Below, piece after piece: positions 33,401 through 42,249 of a stretch of DNA of 64,000 nucleotides; positions within the stretch are counted from its first letter, which is position 1; every line of letters begins with the position of its first letter. Source of the stretch: Emticicia fluvialis (GTDB lineage: Bacteria; Bacteroidota; Bacteroidia; Cytophagales; Spirosomataceae); assembly GCF_024793945.1 (NCBI RefSeq), contig NZ_JANUSD010000010.1:155727-219726 (forward strand), written 5' to 3'. Both the position numbers and the translations under genes were made by a program. The notes under the pieces were generated by a model. That model saw only the letters and a list, made by a program, of their open reading frames with translations, had not been told where the DNA came from and made no database searches.

Positions 33401-33536
33401 GTTACTTTTTTTACCTGAAAAAAAGTAACGCAAAAAAGCAGGCATCATTTAACTCGCACAATTAAAAATCCTTCAGACTACTTACATTCTCATCAATTCT
33501 TCCTCGATTTTTAATCGTGCTCAGACAAGAAATGAT
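33401..33536. repeat. Stacked inverted repeats in the pxpB-pxpC gap
   Basis: A 12-bp perfect hairpin GTTACTTTTTTT / AAAAAAAGTAAC (33401-33429) is followed by nested arms. ATCATTT (33444-33450) pairs with AAATGAT (33530-33536). GCACAATTAAAAATC (33456-33470) pairs 14 of 15 with 33506-33520. It looks like an inserted non-coding palindromic element. Confidence 0.65.
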
Positions 33537-33571
33537 GTTTTAAGGTTATTCATTTTTAGTTGTTATTCTTT

Positions 33572-33619
33572 TCCTCTGTGAAACTCTGCGTTTAACTCTG
33601 GTAACTCCGTGGTAAAACT
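33572..33619. repeat. Dispersed intergenic element (CTCTGTGAAACTCTG type)
   Basis: A run of CTCTGTG / CTCTGCG / CTCTGG / CTCCGTGGTAAA words, closely similar to the right part of 23124-23224. Non-coding. Confidence 0.5.
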
Positions 33620-33678
33620 TTTATTGTGGCTATTAAAATGCGGCGAACAGGATGTTCGCGCCACAAAAGATAAAAATA

Positions 33679-34353
33679 CTATTCTACCCTCACAAACTTC
33701 ACCAAATCTCCTGCTTTCAGGAGGGTTGGGGTTTCGGAGTTTATATTAAATAATGGTGCATTGGTACGGCCTATGAGTTGCCAGCCTCCGGGACTTTCAA
33801 GCGGGTAAATGCCTGTTTGTTGGCCTGCAATGCCTACGCTGCCTGCCGGAACTTTGGTGCGGGGCGATGCCCTCCTGGGTGTAGCAATTCGGGTATCCAT
33901 GCCACCCAGATAGGCAAAACCGGGCAGAAAACCCATCATATACACACGATAAGTGGCGGCGCTGTGTATCTCAATTACTTCTTCTTTACTTAGGCCATTA
34001 TGTGCTGCTACATGGGCCAGGTCTTCACCATCATATATTACCGGAATGTCAACCCGGTTCGGGTTGCTGTTTATGGTACTTATCGTTTTGTTGAGGGCTT
34101 CTTTCAGATACTTCTCTGCCAGAGCATAGGCCGTTGGGGTTTCAGGGTAAGCTATTCTAACCTGAACAACATCATAAAAGATGGTAAGTGAGGCATAGGC
34201 AGGCACCGCCTCCTGAAAGCCGATGAATGGCTGACTATTACAATAATGAAACAGCTGCGACACAAGGGTATTAACGGCCTCGTCTATTACCGAACCGAAG
34301 TCGATGGTAACAGCCGAATCACTCAGGGGGAATATTTTGTACCGGTGTTTCAA
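33679..34353 (-). CDS. pxpB: 5-oxoprolinase subunit PxpB (KipI family)
   Basis: 224-residue allophanate-hydrolase-subunit-1-like protein. It starts M-K-H-R-Y-K-I-F-P-L-S-D-S-A-V-T-I-D-F-G. The signatures are I-P-V-I-Y-D-G-E-D-L, Y-M-M-G-F-L-P-G-F-A-Y-L-G-G and P-A-G-S-V-G-I-A-G-Q-Q-T-G-I-Y-P, ending in P-G-G-W-Q-L-I-G-R-T. Partner of PxpA/PxpC. Whether one transcript crosses the repeat-rich gap to pxpC is not clear. Confidence 0.95.
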   Translation of the reverse strand: MKHRYKIFPLSDSAVTIDFGSVIDEAVNTLVSQLFHYCNSQPFIGFQEAVPAYASLTIFYDVVQVRIAYPETPTAYALAEKYLKEALNKTISTINSNPNRVDIPVIYDGEDLAHVAAHNGLSKEEVIEIHSAATYRVYMMGFLPGFAYLGGMDTRIATPRRASPRTKVPAGSVGIAGQQTGIYPLESPGGWQLIGRTNAPLFNINSETPTLLKAGDLVKFVRVE

Positions 34354-34397
34354 AAAAGGTTAAAAGTTTGGCTCGGCCCCTTCTCCAACTCCGGGAA

Positions 34398-34422
34398 TGG
34401 AGATGTTTTACATTCATCTCCA
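34398..34422. terminator. Hairpin between the YyaL-like gene and pxpB
   Basis: Perfect 8-bp stem TGGAGATG / CATCTCCA with a 9-nt loop, 39 bp after the stop of the YyaL-like gene (34461, minus strand). No T-run. Confidence 0.4.
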
Positions 34423-34460
34423 CGCAGGAGTAAAATTTGAACAGGCGGCCTGATAACTGG

Positions 34461-36473
34461 TCATTTCATCAATTCCAATGCCTTGCTGATGTTATCTGTG
34501 GGCAGTTGGCAGGTTTTATCAAAGCATACGTAAATCATGGTTCGTCCGTCCTGCGCTGTGCGGCCTTGCAGCAGGGGCAGGCCAGACCCCTCAGCTGCAC
34601 CTGCAAACACCTTATTGGGGCCGTAGGTCTGGTCTAGTAAGGCTCTAACGCCTTGCGCATCAGGCCCAACAATTGCCACTTCGGCGGTTGGTTTTACCAA
34701 TTGGGTGGCCAATGTAGCCCAGTTGGTGAGCCACTGGGTATCGGTCAGCACCAGTTTTTTCATTTTGGCCAGCATCAGCCGGGCTATATCCACAAAATCG
34801 TGGCGGTCGAGCAGGATACCCAGGTTATACAGGTTACCTGCCATTATAGAATTAGATGCCGGTATTACGTTATCAAAGAGTTCTTTTTTGCGGGCTATCA
34901 GTTGTTCTCCCTGGCTGTCGGTAAAATAGAAAAACTGGTCTTCGGTGTCATAAAAATTGGCAATTACGTAATCGGTCAGCATTTCGGCTTCATGCAGCCA
35001 CTGTTCGTCGAATGTTACCTGATACAAAGCCATGTAGGCATCTATTACGCTGGCGTAGTCTTCCAGATACGCAATAATGGTAGCCTTGCCGTTTTTATAA
35101 TTATGCCATAGACCCCTACCCTCGTGGCCGTCTTCGGTTTGTACAACCACACTCATTTTTGTTTGAATGAAATGCGCATTGGCCAGTGCCAGAGTTAAAA
35201 ACGCGGGGTCGTTGATGTACCGGTAGGCATCAACCAAGCCCTTGAGCATCAGGCCGTTCCACGAGCAGAGAATCTTGTCGTCGAGACCCGGGCGCACGCG
35301 CTTGCTGCGTTCTTCAAGCAAGGTGGCAAACATTTTATCCCATTGGGTATTGTCAACACCCCACAGGCGGTCTTCCAGATGCAGAATATTGTTGCCGTGT
35401 TCCCAGTTGCCTTCTTCGGTAATATCAAAGGCTTCATTAAATTCTGCCGATTTTTCAGCCAGCAGGTAATCAATTTCCTGCTTTTTCCAGATATAGAATT
35501 TCCCCTCTTCGCCTTCGCTGTCCGCATCCAGCGCCGAGTAAAAGCCTCCTTCGGGGCTGGTCATTTCGCGTTGCAGCCAGTTGATGGTCTGGGTAACACG
35601 TTCTTTGTACAGGTGGTCACGGGTGAGTGCGTAGGCCTCGGCATAGAGCGACACCAACTGACCGTTGTCGTAGAGCATTTTCTCAAAATGCGGCACTTTC
35701 CAGTCGGCATCGGTCGAATACCGCGTCCATCCGCCACCCAGTATATCATAAATGCCCCCAAGCGCCAGCCTGTCAAGCGTCAGGTTCAGGTGCTGCAAGG
35801 CTCTTTCATCTTTAGTAAGCTGGTAATAACGCAGCATAAATTTCCAGATGCTGGGCATCGGAAACTTCGGCGCGCGATTCATGCCACCGCGTTCGTAGTC
35901 GAAATTGGCGCGCATCCGGTTAAAAACAGCTACCAGCTCTTCTTCACTGAAACTCAGTTCCGGCTCTGCCTTTAAACCATATTTTTCCGACTCGCTGAAA
36001 AGCATATTCTGTGTAAAACCATCGGCCGACTCCTGCAATTTGTCGTAGTTTTCGTCAAAGGCACGCTTAATGCCCACTACCAGATTAGCCCAGTTTTGCG
36101 GCGGAAAATACGTACCTCCGTAAAAAGGCCGCGCATTGGGCATCAGAAAAACATTGAGCGGCCAGCCGCCCTGCAAGCCCATTGCCTGTAAGGCCTCCAT
36201 ATAAATGGCGTCTACATCGGGGCGTTCTTCGCGATCTACTTTTATGCACACCAGGTGGGCATTCATTAAATCGGCAATCTGCTGGTTTTCGAACGATTCA
36301 CGCTCCATTACATGGCACCAGTGGCAGGCCGAATAGCCGATACTTACCAATATGGGTTTGTTTTCGGCCTGGGCTTTTTGCAAGGCTGCTTCTCCCCAGG
36401 GGTACCATTCAACCGGATTATGGGCGTGCTGTAATAGATAGGGGCTAGTTTCGTGAATCAGTTGATTAGGCAT
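34461..36473 (-). CDS. Thioredoxin-domain protein, DUF255/YyaL (SPATA20) family
   Basis: 670 residues. The N-terminal thioredoxin-like DUF255 domain (about 1-160) begins N-Q-L-I-H-E-T-S-P-Y-L-L-Q-H-A-H-N-P-V-E-W and has the C-H-W-C redox motif in S-A-C-H-W-C-H-V-M. A long alpha/alpha-barrel region follows that resembles six-hairpin glycosidases and epimerases. The family is conserved from bacteria to animals but its reaction is not established. No signal peptide. It starts 9 bp after the T9SS protein gene and is the last of a Nudix-T9SS-YyaL run. Confidence 0.93.
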   Translation of the reverse strand: MPNQLIHETSPYLLQHAHNPVEWYPWGEAALQKAQAENKPILVSIGYSACHWCHVMERESFENQQIADLMNAHLVCIKVDREERPDVDAIYMEALQAMGLQGGWPLNVFLMPNARPFYGGTYFPPQNWANLVVGIKRAFDENYDKLQESADGFTQNMLFSESEKYGLKAEPELSFSEEELVAVFNRMRANFDYERGGMNRAPKFPMPSIWKFMLRYYQLTKDERALQHLNLTLDRLALGGIYDILGGGWTRYSTDADWKVPHFEKMLYDNGQLVSLYAEAYALTRDHLYKERVTQTINWLQREMTSPEGGFYSALDADSEGEEGKFYIWKKQEIDYLLAEKSAEFNEAFDITEEGNWEHGNNILHLEDRLWGVDNTQWDKMFATLLEERSKRVRPGLDDKILCSWNGLMLKGLVDAYRYINDPAFLTLALANAHFIQTKMSVVVQTEDGHEGRGLWHNYKNGKATIIAYLEDYASVIDAYMALYQVTFDEQWLHEAEMLTDYVIANFYDTEDQFFYFTDSQGEQLIARKKELFDNVIPASNSIMAGNLYNLGILLDRHDFVDIARLMLAKMKKLVLTDTQWLTNWATLATQLVKPTAEVAIVGPDAQGVRALLDQTYGPNKVFAGAAEGSGLPLLQGRTAQDGRTMIYVCFDKTCQLPTDNISKALELMK

Positions 36474-36482
36474 AAAATTGCA

Positions 36483-38135
36483 TTATTTTTTTATGAATTT
36501 GGTGGATAAGTTCATGGCTCGTATCAGGTACGTACCCGCAGGCAGGTGGTTGATTTTCAGGGTTTTGATGTTTTGCCCCTGTTGCAGGCTGATGTTTTCT
36601 TCATAAATGGTTTTGCCTGCGGCATTGGTCATGCTGATGCGGGTGGTTTGCGGTTGCGGGCTGTTCAGGCTGAGGTGCAGTTCTTCTTCTGTTGGGTTTG
36701 GAAAAACCTTCAGTACATTGGGCAATTGGCCGGGTTCCTGGCCTAGCAGGTTCATATCAAACCTGCAAAGAAAAATCTCGTAGCCTTTTAATGGTATAAA
36801 CAACTTCTGGTTGTTGTAGGTGGCCTCTACCATTACGGCATCGTTGTCGTCTTTGGCGTAAGGGTTGTGCGCCACCACCAGCAAATGGTTATTTTTTACC
36901 ACTGCCCGCCAGATAGGCTTGCGGTTATCAACATAGGCATGAGCAGGTTGAGGTATTACCAGCTGATAGTTGCCCGTGAACATCTCTTTATAGGCCGACA
37001 AGCGGTGCAGGCCTTTAATAAAATACTCGTAGGTAGAAAAGTTTTCGTTGTTGGCAAACAGGTTGGGGTCGTCCCACAGCCAGAGGCCACTGGCACCGGA
37101 GAAAAACGGAAAAATGGCTGTGGCTTCGGCCATAAACGGCTTTATAAACTTCTGAGCCGCATTGGTTACATAACTGTAACGCAGCCAAACGAACGGAATG
37201 ATGCGTTTATCGGGCGCCCAGGCGCGGTTTACCTCTATCTGAAAAAGCAGGTAGGCCAGGTAGTCGGGCGCCAGTGGGTGCGGGTAGTCATAATAATAAT
37301 AGGCTGACGGCGCCAGGAAATCCTGCCGGGCCAGCACATCGCCGCCCAGGGTGTTCCGGTTGAAATCGTACATCAGGTAATTGAGCAGGCCGGGGTCGGT
37401 TGTCCATTTCTGCCAGCTATTACCGGGTATATTAATGTAGGTATTCAGAATGGGGGTGTCTGAATACCCTGCTATACTGGCCGGTTTATTGTTTTTGGTA
37501 AACAAAAAGGCCTCGGCATACAAGGCCTGTAAATCTTTTTTGTATTGGGTTATAAAGGCGTTATTGTCAAGGCCCCGGTAGGCAACAGGGGTTGTGGGGT
37601 GGTTTTTCAGAATCAGAATAGAATCGTTGCTTTTGATTTGCCGTTCAATATCAGGCACCAGCAGGTCTACTTCAGGCATGGTACTCAGTTCGTGCTGCCA
37701 TCTGCCCTTGTAGCCGTCCAGATTGTTATTCCAGGGGCTGCGCAAGGCCCACCAGGGCTGGTCTGCGCCGTTAAAGGCTACGCCATACCATACCAGCGCT
37801 CTTTGATGTTTGGGCAGGGTGGCGTCGGCGTTTTCAAAAGTTGCCAGATGGCTAAACCCATACCTGAGCGGAAGCCGCTGGGCGTCGCCAAAGCGGGGGC
37901 CGCCATACACCAGCGTAAAAGGCAGGGTAAATTCGGGGAATTTCTGCCAGTCGATTATGCGGTTCTGAGCTGTGGGGCTGAACGGAGCCTCAATGGCATT
38001 GCAGATTTGTGCAAACGACCGGAAAGCGAATAACTGCAAGGCAGCAAACAGAAAAAACCATGGCACCCGTTTGTTCCAACCATATAGCAGAGACAAACGG
38101 TAGCGTGGCCTATTCTTGTTGTTGCTGTGTATCAT
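36483..38135 (-). CDS. Secreted T9SS cargo protein, catalytic type unknown
   Basis: 550 residues with a signal peptide (hydrophobic segment about 29-42 ending in S-F-A-Q). The C-terminal type IX secretion sorting domain runs from about 465 on: V-F-P-N-P-T-E-E-E-L, then a beta sandwich and the closing L-P-A-G-T-Y-L-I-R ... F-I-K-K. The middle has an aromatic-rich, TIM-barrel-like pattern, with D-I-E-R near 165 and Y-D-F-N-R, F-V-W-L-R and L-W-L-W-D-D-P further on, that suggests a glycoside-hydrolase-like enzyme; I cannot name the family. It is expected at the cell surface or released. It lies between the Nudix and YyaL-like genes with gaps of 20 and 9 bp. Confidence 0.8.
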   Translation of the reverse strand: MIHSNNKNRPRYRLSLLYGWNKRVPWFFLFAALQLFAFRSFAQICNAIEAPFSPTAQNRIIDWQKFPEFTLPFTLVYGGPRFGDAQRLPLRYGFSHLATFENADATLPKHQRALVWYGVAFNGADQPWWALRSPWNNNLDGYKGRWQHELSTMPEVDLLVPDIERQIKSNDSILILKNHPTTPVAYRGLDNNAFITQYKKDLQALYAEAFLFTKNNKPASIAGYSDTPILNTYINIPGNSWQKWTTDPGLLNYLMYDFNRNTLGGDVLARQDFLAPSAYYYYDYPHPLAPDYLAYLLFQIEVNRAWAPDKRIIPFVWLRYSYVTNAAQKFIKPFMAEATAIFPFFSGASGLWLWDDPNLFANNENFSTYEYFIKGLHRLSAYKEMFTGNYQLVIPQPAHAYVDNRKPIWRAVVKNNHLLVVAHNPYAKDDNDAVMVEATYNNQKLFIPLKGYEIFLCRFDMNLLGQEPGQLPNVLKVFPNPTEEELHLSLNSPQPQTTRISMTNAAGKTIYEENISLQQGQNIKTLKINHLPAGTYLIRAMNLSTKFIKK

Positions 38136-38155
38136 GTAAACATAACCGCGAAAAA

Positions 38156-38830
38156 CTATTGCTTGTTCAATTCATCAAAAACATAACGGATAGAACTGTA
38201 AGAATTAAGCAGGGCTTTCTGCACCTGTTTTTCGTCCATCCAGCTTAATTCTTCAATGCCCTCTTCTGTCTGGGGTTTCATGTGGGTGTCGTCGGTACAT
38301 TGCATTATATACCACTTGGTGCGTTTCAGTATCTTGTTATTGCCCATGGCATAGGTGTGCCAGGTTGTGCAAATTTTTTCACCAAGTATCACACTTATGT
38401 TGCATTCTTCCTCAACCTCGCGTATGGCGGTGGTTTTAGACTTCTCGTCGTCGTCGCGTTTGCCTTTGGGGAGGTCCCACTTGCCGAGGCGATACATCAT
38501 CAGTATTTTATCGTCGTCATTAAAAACAACGCCTCCGGCGGCCTTCACTACCTTATAATAGCCCTTTATCTGCTGTTCAATGCTGGTTTTGTCGTCTACC
38601 ACAAACACCACCGACTGGAAGTCGAAGTCTTTCACCGTCCACAAAAGGCGAAAGAATTTCTCAATAGTGGCGGCAGAGGTATTTAATATGATGACGTGTC
38701 CTTTAAACCGTTTTTCGGTGAGTGGCTCCAGTCGGGCATCCAGCATGATATCAAAGTCATTGCCGTGCAAATGATGGAACTTATTTTTACTTATAATCTT
38801 TACAGGTTTGTCGTCAATGAAGATAACCAT
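38156..38830 (-). CDS. Nudix hydrolase
   Basis: 224 residues. The Nudix box lies in the middle as G-K-R-D-D-D-E-K-S-K-T-T-A-I-R-E-V-E-E-E-C-N-I, matching G-x5-E-x7-R-E-U-x-E-E-x-G-U except that the late Gly is Asn. An N-terminal extension of about 95 residues precedes the Nudix fold and has no clear motif. Substrate (a nucleoside diphosphate derivative) unknown. First gene of the co-directional Nudix-T9SS-YyaL set. Confidence 0.9.
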   Translation of the reverse strand: MVIFIDDKPVKIISKNKFHHLHGNDFDIMLDARLEPLTEKRFKGHVIILNTSAATIEKFFRLLWTVKDFDFQSVVFVVDDKTSIEQQIKGYYKVVKAAGGVVFNDDDKILMMYRLGKWDLPKGKRDDDEKSKTTAIREVEEECNISVILGEKICTTWHTYAMGNNKILKRTKWYIMQCTDDTHMKPQTEEGIEELSWMDEKQVQKALLNSYSSIRYVFDELNKQ

Positions 38831-39002
38831 TGGTTTTGTTCAGGCAGATTTGTTTCTGGCAGCAAAGTTCGTAATTTTTTTGAAAGTTATTGAAGCCGTA
38901 AAAAAATTATAATACACATTTCGTTCAGAATATTTGTAAAACATATTATTTTGCACTTTAATCACCATCTGGCCCACCTACCGGCGGGCCAAAAACTTCT
39001 AA

Positions 39003-40289
39003 ATGGAAATTTTAATTATCCTTTTTTTAGTAATACTCAACGGTATTTTCTCTATGTCAGAGATTGCCCTGGTATCATCCCGCAAAACTAAACTAGAAAT
39101 ATCAAGCAAAAATGGTGATAAAAGAGCGCAGGCAGCGCTAGACCTGGCTAATTCTCCCAATCGTTTTTTATCTACGGTTCAAATCGGAATCACCCTCATC
39201 AGTCTCTTGACGGGTATTTTTTCAGGCGACAGCCTGACACTACACCTGCACGATACGCTGCTGGCCTGGGGTTTCCCGCCACTTTATGCCAATGAAGTAT
39301 CGGTGGGGCTTATTGTACTCATTATCGGCTTTGTACAGTTGGTACTGGGCGAACTGGTACCCAAACGTATAGGCATGGCAAACCCCGAGGCCATAGCCAA
39401 AGCGGTAGCCGCGCCGATGAACATCCTGTCGAAAATTACTTCTCCGTTTATATGGCTGCTCACCAGAAGCAGCGACCTCATTTTTAAGATGTTCGGCATT
39501 ACGCAGTCTGACTTTGCAGTAACTGAAGAAGAAATAAAATCGATGATTCAGGAAGGTGCAACCGGCGGAGCCATTGACGAGATTGAACAGGAAATTGTGC
39601 AGAACGTTTTTCATCTGGGCGATAGAAAAATTACCACCCTGATGACCAGCCGTAACGAAATTACAATGCTGGACGTAGAAGACAGCGTTGAAGAAAACAA
39701 AGCCAAGATTATAGAATACAAGCACTCGGTGTATCCGGTTTGTAAAGACGGTATCGACAATATTATTGGTTTGTTGTATATAAAAAACCTGTTGGGCAAA
39801 GACCTGGACTCTGAACTGAGAAACCTGGAACAGGTGCTGAAAGAACCCCTGTTTATACCTGAAAACAACCATGCGTACCAGGCCTTGGAGAAATTCCGTG
39901 AGGAGCGTATCCATGTGGGTATTATTGTGGACGAATACGGCAGCGTGCTGGGTATGATTACCCTGAACGATATTATGGATGCTTTGGTGGGTGATATTTC
40001 GGTAGATAATGAGTTTAGCTACGAGATTTTTGAACGTGAAGACGGTAGTTTTCTGGTGGATGCCTCCCTGCCTTTTGATGATTTTCTGAATCATTTTGAT
40101 ATTCAGATTAACAATCGCCGCGAATACACCGGCTTTGATACCCTGGGCGGCTTTGCCCTGAACATATTGAAAGAGATACCCGACACCGGCGATAAATTTG
40201 AATGGGAAGACTACGAATTTGAAATTATTGACATGGACAAAAACCGGATTGACAAGATTCTGGTAATGAAGGTATCAAAAGAGAGTTGA
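39003..40289 (+). CDS. CNNM/CorC (HlyC) family transporter
   Basis: 428 residues. The N-terminal DUF21/CNNM membrane domain (about 1-150, 3-4 helices) begins with I-L-N-G-I-F-S-M-S-E-I-A-L-V-S-S-R-K-T. Then come a CBS pair (T-L-M-T-S-R-N-E-I-T-M-L-D ... V-G-I-I-V-D-E-Y-G-S-V-L-G-M-I-T-L-N-D-I-M) and a C-terminal CorC/HlyC domain with Y-T-G-F-D-T-L-G-G-F. Members export Mg2+ or Co2+ or affect haemolysin. Single gene. Confidence 0.94.
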   Translation: MEILIILFLVILNGIFSMSEIALVSSRKTKLEISSKNGDKRAQAALDLANSPNRFLSTVQIGITLISLLTGIFSGDSLTLHLHDTLLAWGFPPLYANEVSVGLIVLIIGFVQLVLGELVPKRIGMANPEAIAKAVAAPMNILSKITSPFIWLLTRSSDLIFKMFGITQSDFAVTEEEIKSMIQEGATGGAIDEIEQEIVQNVFHLGDRKITTLMTSRNEITMLDVEDSVEENKAKIIEYKHSVYPVCKDGIDNIIGLLYIKNLLGKDLDSELRNLEQVLKEPLFIPENNHAYQALEKFREERIHVGIIVDEYGSVLGMITLNDIMDALVGDISVDNEFSYEIFEREDGSFLVDASLPFDDFLNHFDIQINNRREYTGFDTLGGFALNILKEIPDTGDKFEWEDYEFEIIDMDKNRIDKILVMKVSKES

Positions 40290-40350
40290 TGAATTGTAAA
40301 ATAAGGGTTGAGATTAACTCAAAACATTTTCTGACATTCACCACTTCGTT

Positions 40351-40443
40351 ATCCCGTAGGGATGATCTATCGGTAGAATAAATTCCTTAGAAAAATTCAA
40401 GTCCCGCAGGGACGATGGATTAATATACCGTCCTTACAGGATT
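40351..40443. repeat. CCCGTAGGGACGAT-type dispersed repeats
   Basis: Degenerate units ATCCCGTAGGGATGAT (40351-40366, followed by CGGTAGAATAAA) and AGTCCCGCAGGGACGAT (40400-40416), then a third partial unit near 40430. Each unit contains a short palindrome (CCCGTAGGG, GTCCCGCAGGGAC). Similar elements are common intergenic repeats in Bacteroidota. The 335-bp gap before pyrE shows nothing else. Confidence 0.55.
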
Positions 40444-40624
40444 CACCTTTAGTATCAAGGTGTTTTCTACAGATATATCGTCGCGATGGGTCTCTGCAAA
40501 CTTAAGAAAACACAAATTCTCTCTAAAAACCTGAAATTTAAGGTACAAACCTTGTTAAAGGCTTTACCTGAAATATATAACCAGTAACATTTTTTGCCTT
40601 CAGGCTACCTAATATAATATCTGA

Positions 40625-41254
40625 ATGAACACTTCGCGTAAAATTGCTTCTTATCTGTTATCAACCAAGGCCGTAAAATTAAGCCCCGACCAGCCGTTTC
40701 AATGGAGTTCAGGCTGGAACTCACCCATTTATTGCGACAACCGCGTAACGTTGTCTTACCCGGAAGCAAGAACATTTATTAAAAAATCGTTGGCGAAGGC
40801 CATTAAAAAGCATTTTCCTGAGGCCGAACTCATAGCTGGTGTAGCCACTGCCGGTATACCGCAAGGCGCGTTGGTAGCCGAGGCGCTTGGCCTGCCGTTT
40901 GCCTATGTGCGCCCCAAACCGAAAGAACACGGCATGGGCAACCAGATTGAAGGCCGTATTGAAAAAGGACAGAAAGTGGTGGTTATTGAAGACCTGATAT
41001 CAACAGGTGGCAGCTCTCTGAAAGCCGTTGACGCCCTGCGCGCCGCCGGAATTGAAGTGGTGGGCATGGCAGCCATTTTTACCTATGGCTTTAAAGTAGC
41101 CGACCAGAACTTTGCCGACAAACAGGTGCCGCTGGTAACGCTGAGCCATTATAATGCCTTGATAGATGAGGCCATCAAGCAGAATTATATATCGGCTGAA
41201 TCGTTGGAATCGCTTAAAAAATGGCGCAGAAAACCAGAAACCTGGGGTAAGTAA
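40625..41254 (+). CDS. pyrE: Orotate phosphoribosyltransferase PyrE
   Basis: Pyrimidine biosynthesis enzyme converting orotate plus PRPP to OMP. 209 residues, usual length. Features: F-Q-W-S-S-G-W-N-S-P-I-Y-C-D-N-R, the K-P-K-E-H-G region (catalytic loop Lys residues), and the PRPP motif V-V-V-I-E-D-L-I-S-T-G-G-S-S (about 118-131). A housekeeping gene with no linked pyrimidine genes here. Confidence 0.97.
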   Translation: MNTSRKIASYLLSTKAVKLSPDQPFQWSSGWNSPIYCDNRVTLSYPEARTFIKKSLAKAIKKHFPEAELIAGVATAGIPQGALVAEALGLPFAYVRPKPKEHGMGNQIEGRIEKGQKVVVIEDLISTGGSSLKAVDALRAAGIEVVGMAAIFTYGFKVADQNFADKQVPLVTLSHYNALIDEAIKQNYISAESLESLKKWRRKPETWGK

Positions 41255-41349
41255 GCACAAGAATTGATACAAACTTTTACGAGGCAGAAACCCCATTCTG
41301 TCGCTTTGTTTATATGGCAGGTGGTATCTGCCTTTCAGAATCTATCAGA

Positions 41350-42246
41350 ATGGTCTCTTATATTTATAAAGGTTGTGGTATCAGCATAAGCTCTGAACTG
41401 CCATTGCCTGAACTGGTACCGGGCGATGCCACCCCGGCAGACCTCAGCATCAGAATAGGCCCGGTACCAGACCAGCCAACAGCGCAGGTAACAGAAATTG
41501 GCCCCGGCTATATGGCAAGTGCCCATGAGTACATTTTCAGGTTACCGAATGTGGCAGGCTATTATGCAAGAGATGGTAAAGAAATATGGATTGACCCGGC
41601 TAAAAATGCCGACGCTGAAAGCATCAGACATTTTTTACTGAATCAGGTTTTGCCACAGATACTGTTTCAGAGAAATCTGATACCATTGAAAGCATCAGGT
41701 ATTATCTATAACAACCAGGTGGTTTTGTTTGTAGGGCGTAGCGGAGCAGGCAAGTCTACCCTTCTGGCATCACTAAAGCAAAGAGGTTATCAAGTATTTA
41801 CTGATGATATGTGCGTTATGCGCCACAACGCCAAACGAGAAATAGAAATACTGGCAGGTTATGCTACTATAAAATTATGGCAAGATGCCTACAAAATACT
41901 TCAATTGGGGAAGCCGGATGAAAGCATGAGAATACGGCCTCAATTGCCCAAATACAATACTTTCATTCATGATGAATTCTTGAGTTACCCGTATCAGGCA
42001 GCAACAACCATTTTTTTATTAGAGGCTACCATCCAAAAAAGCGCCTATACAGCAGGTGTATCCTATGCCAGCTTGTTTAAAGCACACACAGATAGCCTGC
42101 ATGGTAAATCTTTCAATAAAAGGCAACTGGTGTTTAATGTGCTTAGCAATTTTCTTAAAAACAAAACCGGGTACCGTATCAGGCGCTCGGTACACCAGGA
42201 TTCGATTGATGAAATGGTAAAGTTTATTGAAACCAAAATTTGCTAA
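41350..42246 (+). CDS. HPr-kinase-like protein, probable RiPP tailoring kinase
   Basis: 298 residues from M-V-S-Y-I-Y-K-G. The N-terminal domain has I-S-S-E-L-P-L-P-E-L. The kinase part starts near L-L-N-Q-V-L-P-Q-I-L-F-Q-R-N-L-I-P-L-K-A-S and has the P-loop G-R-S-G-A-G-K-S-T at 129-137, then G-Y-Q-V-F-T-D-D-M. It resembles HprK C-terminal kinases of lasso peptide clusters (paeninodin type) that phosphorylate the C-terminal Ser of the precursor, rather than true HPr kinases, and no HPr gene is near. It sits 3 nt ahead of a sulfotransferase gene and facing two precursor genes whose products end in Ser. The start at 41314 is possible but adds residues without family resemblance. Confidence 0.8.
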   Translation: MVSYIYKGCGISISSELPLPELVPGDATPADLSIRIGPVPDQPTAQVTEIGPGYMASAHEYIFRLPNVAGYYARDGKEIWIDPAKNADAESIRHFLLNQVLPQILFQRNLIPLKASGIIYNNQVVLFVGRSGAGKSTLLASLKQRGYQVFTDDMCVMRHNAKREIEILAGYATIKLWQDAYKILQLGKPDESMRIRPQLPKYNTFIHDEFLSYPYQAATTIFLLEATIQKSAYTAGVSYASLFKAHTDSLHGKSFNKRQLVFNVLSNFLKNKTGYRIRRSVHQDSIDEMVKFIETKIC

Positions 42247-42249
42247 CCT

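Noticed and set aside
41350..42246. True HPr kinase/phosphorylase of carbon catabolite control
   Set aside because: The N-terminal domain is not that of HprK, no HPr or PTS gene is near, and the product resembles lasso-cluster kinases.
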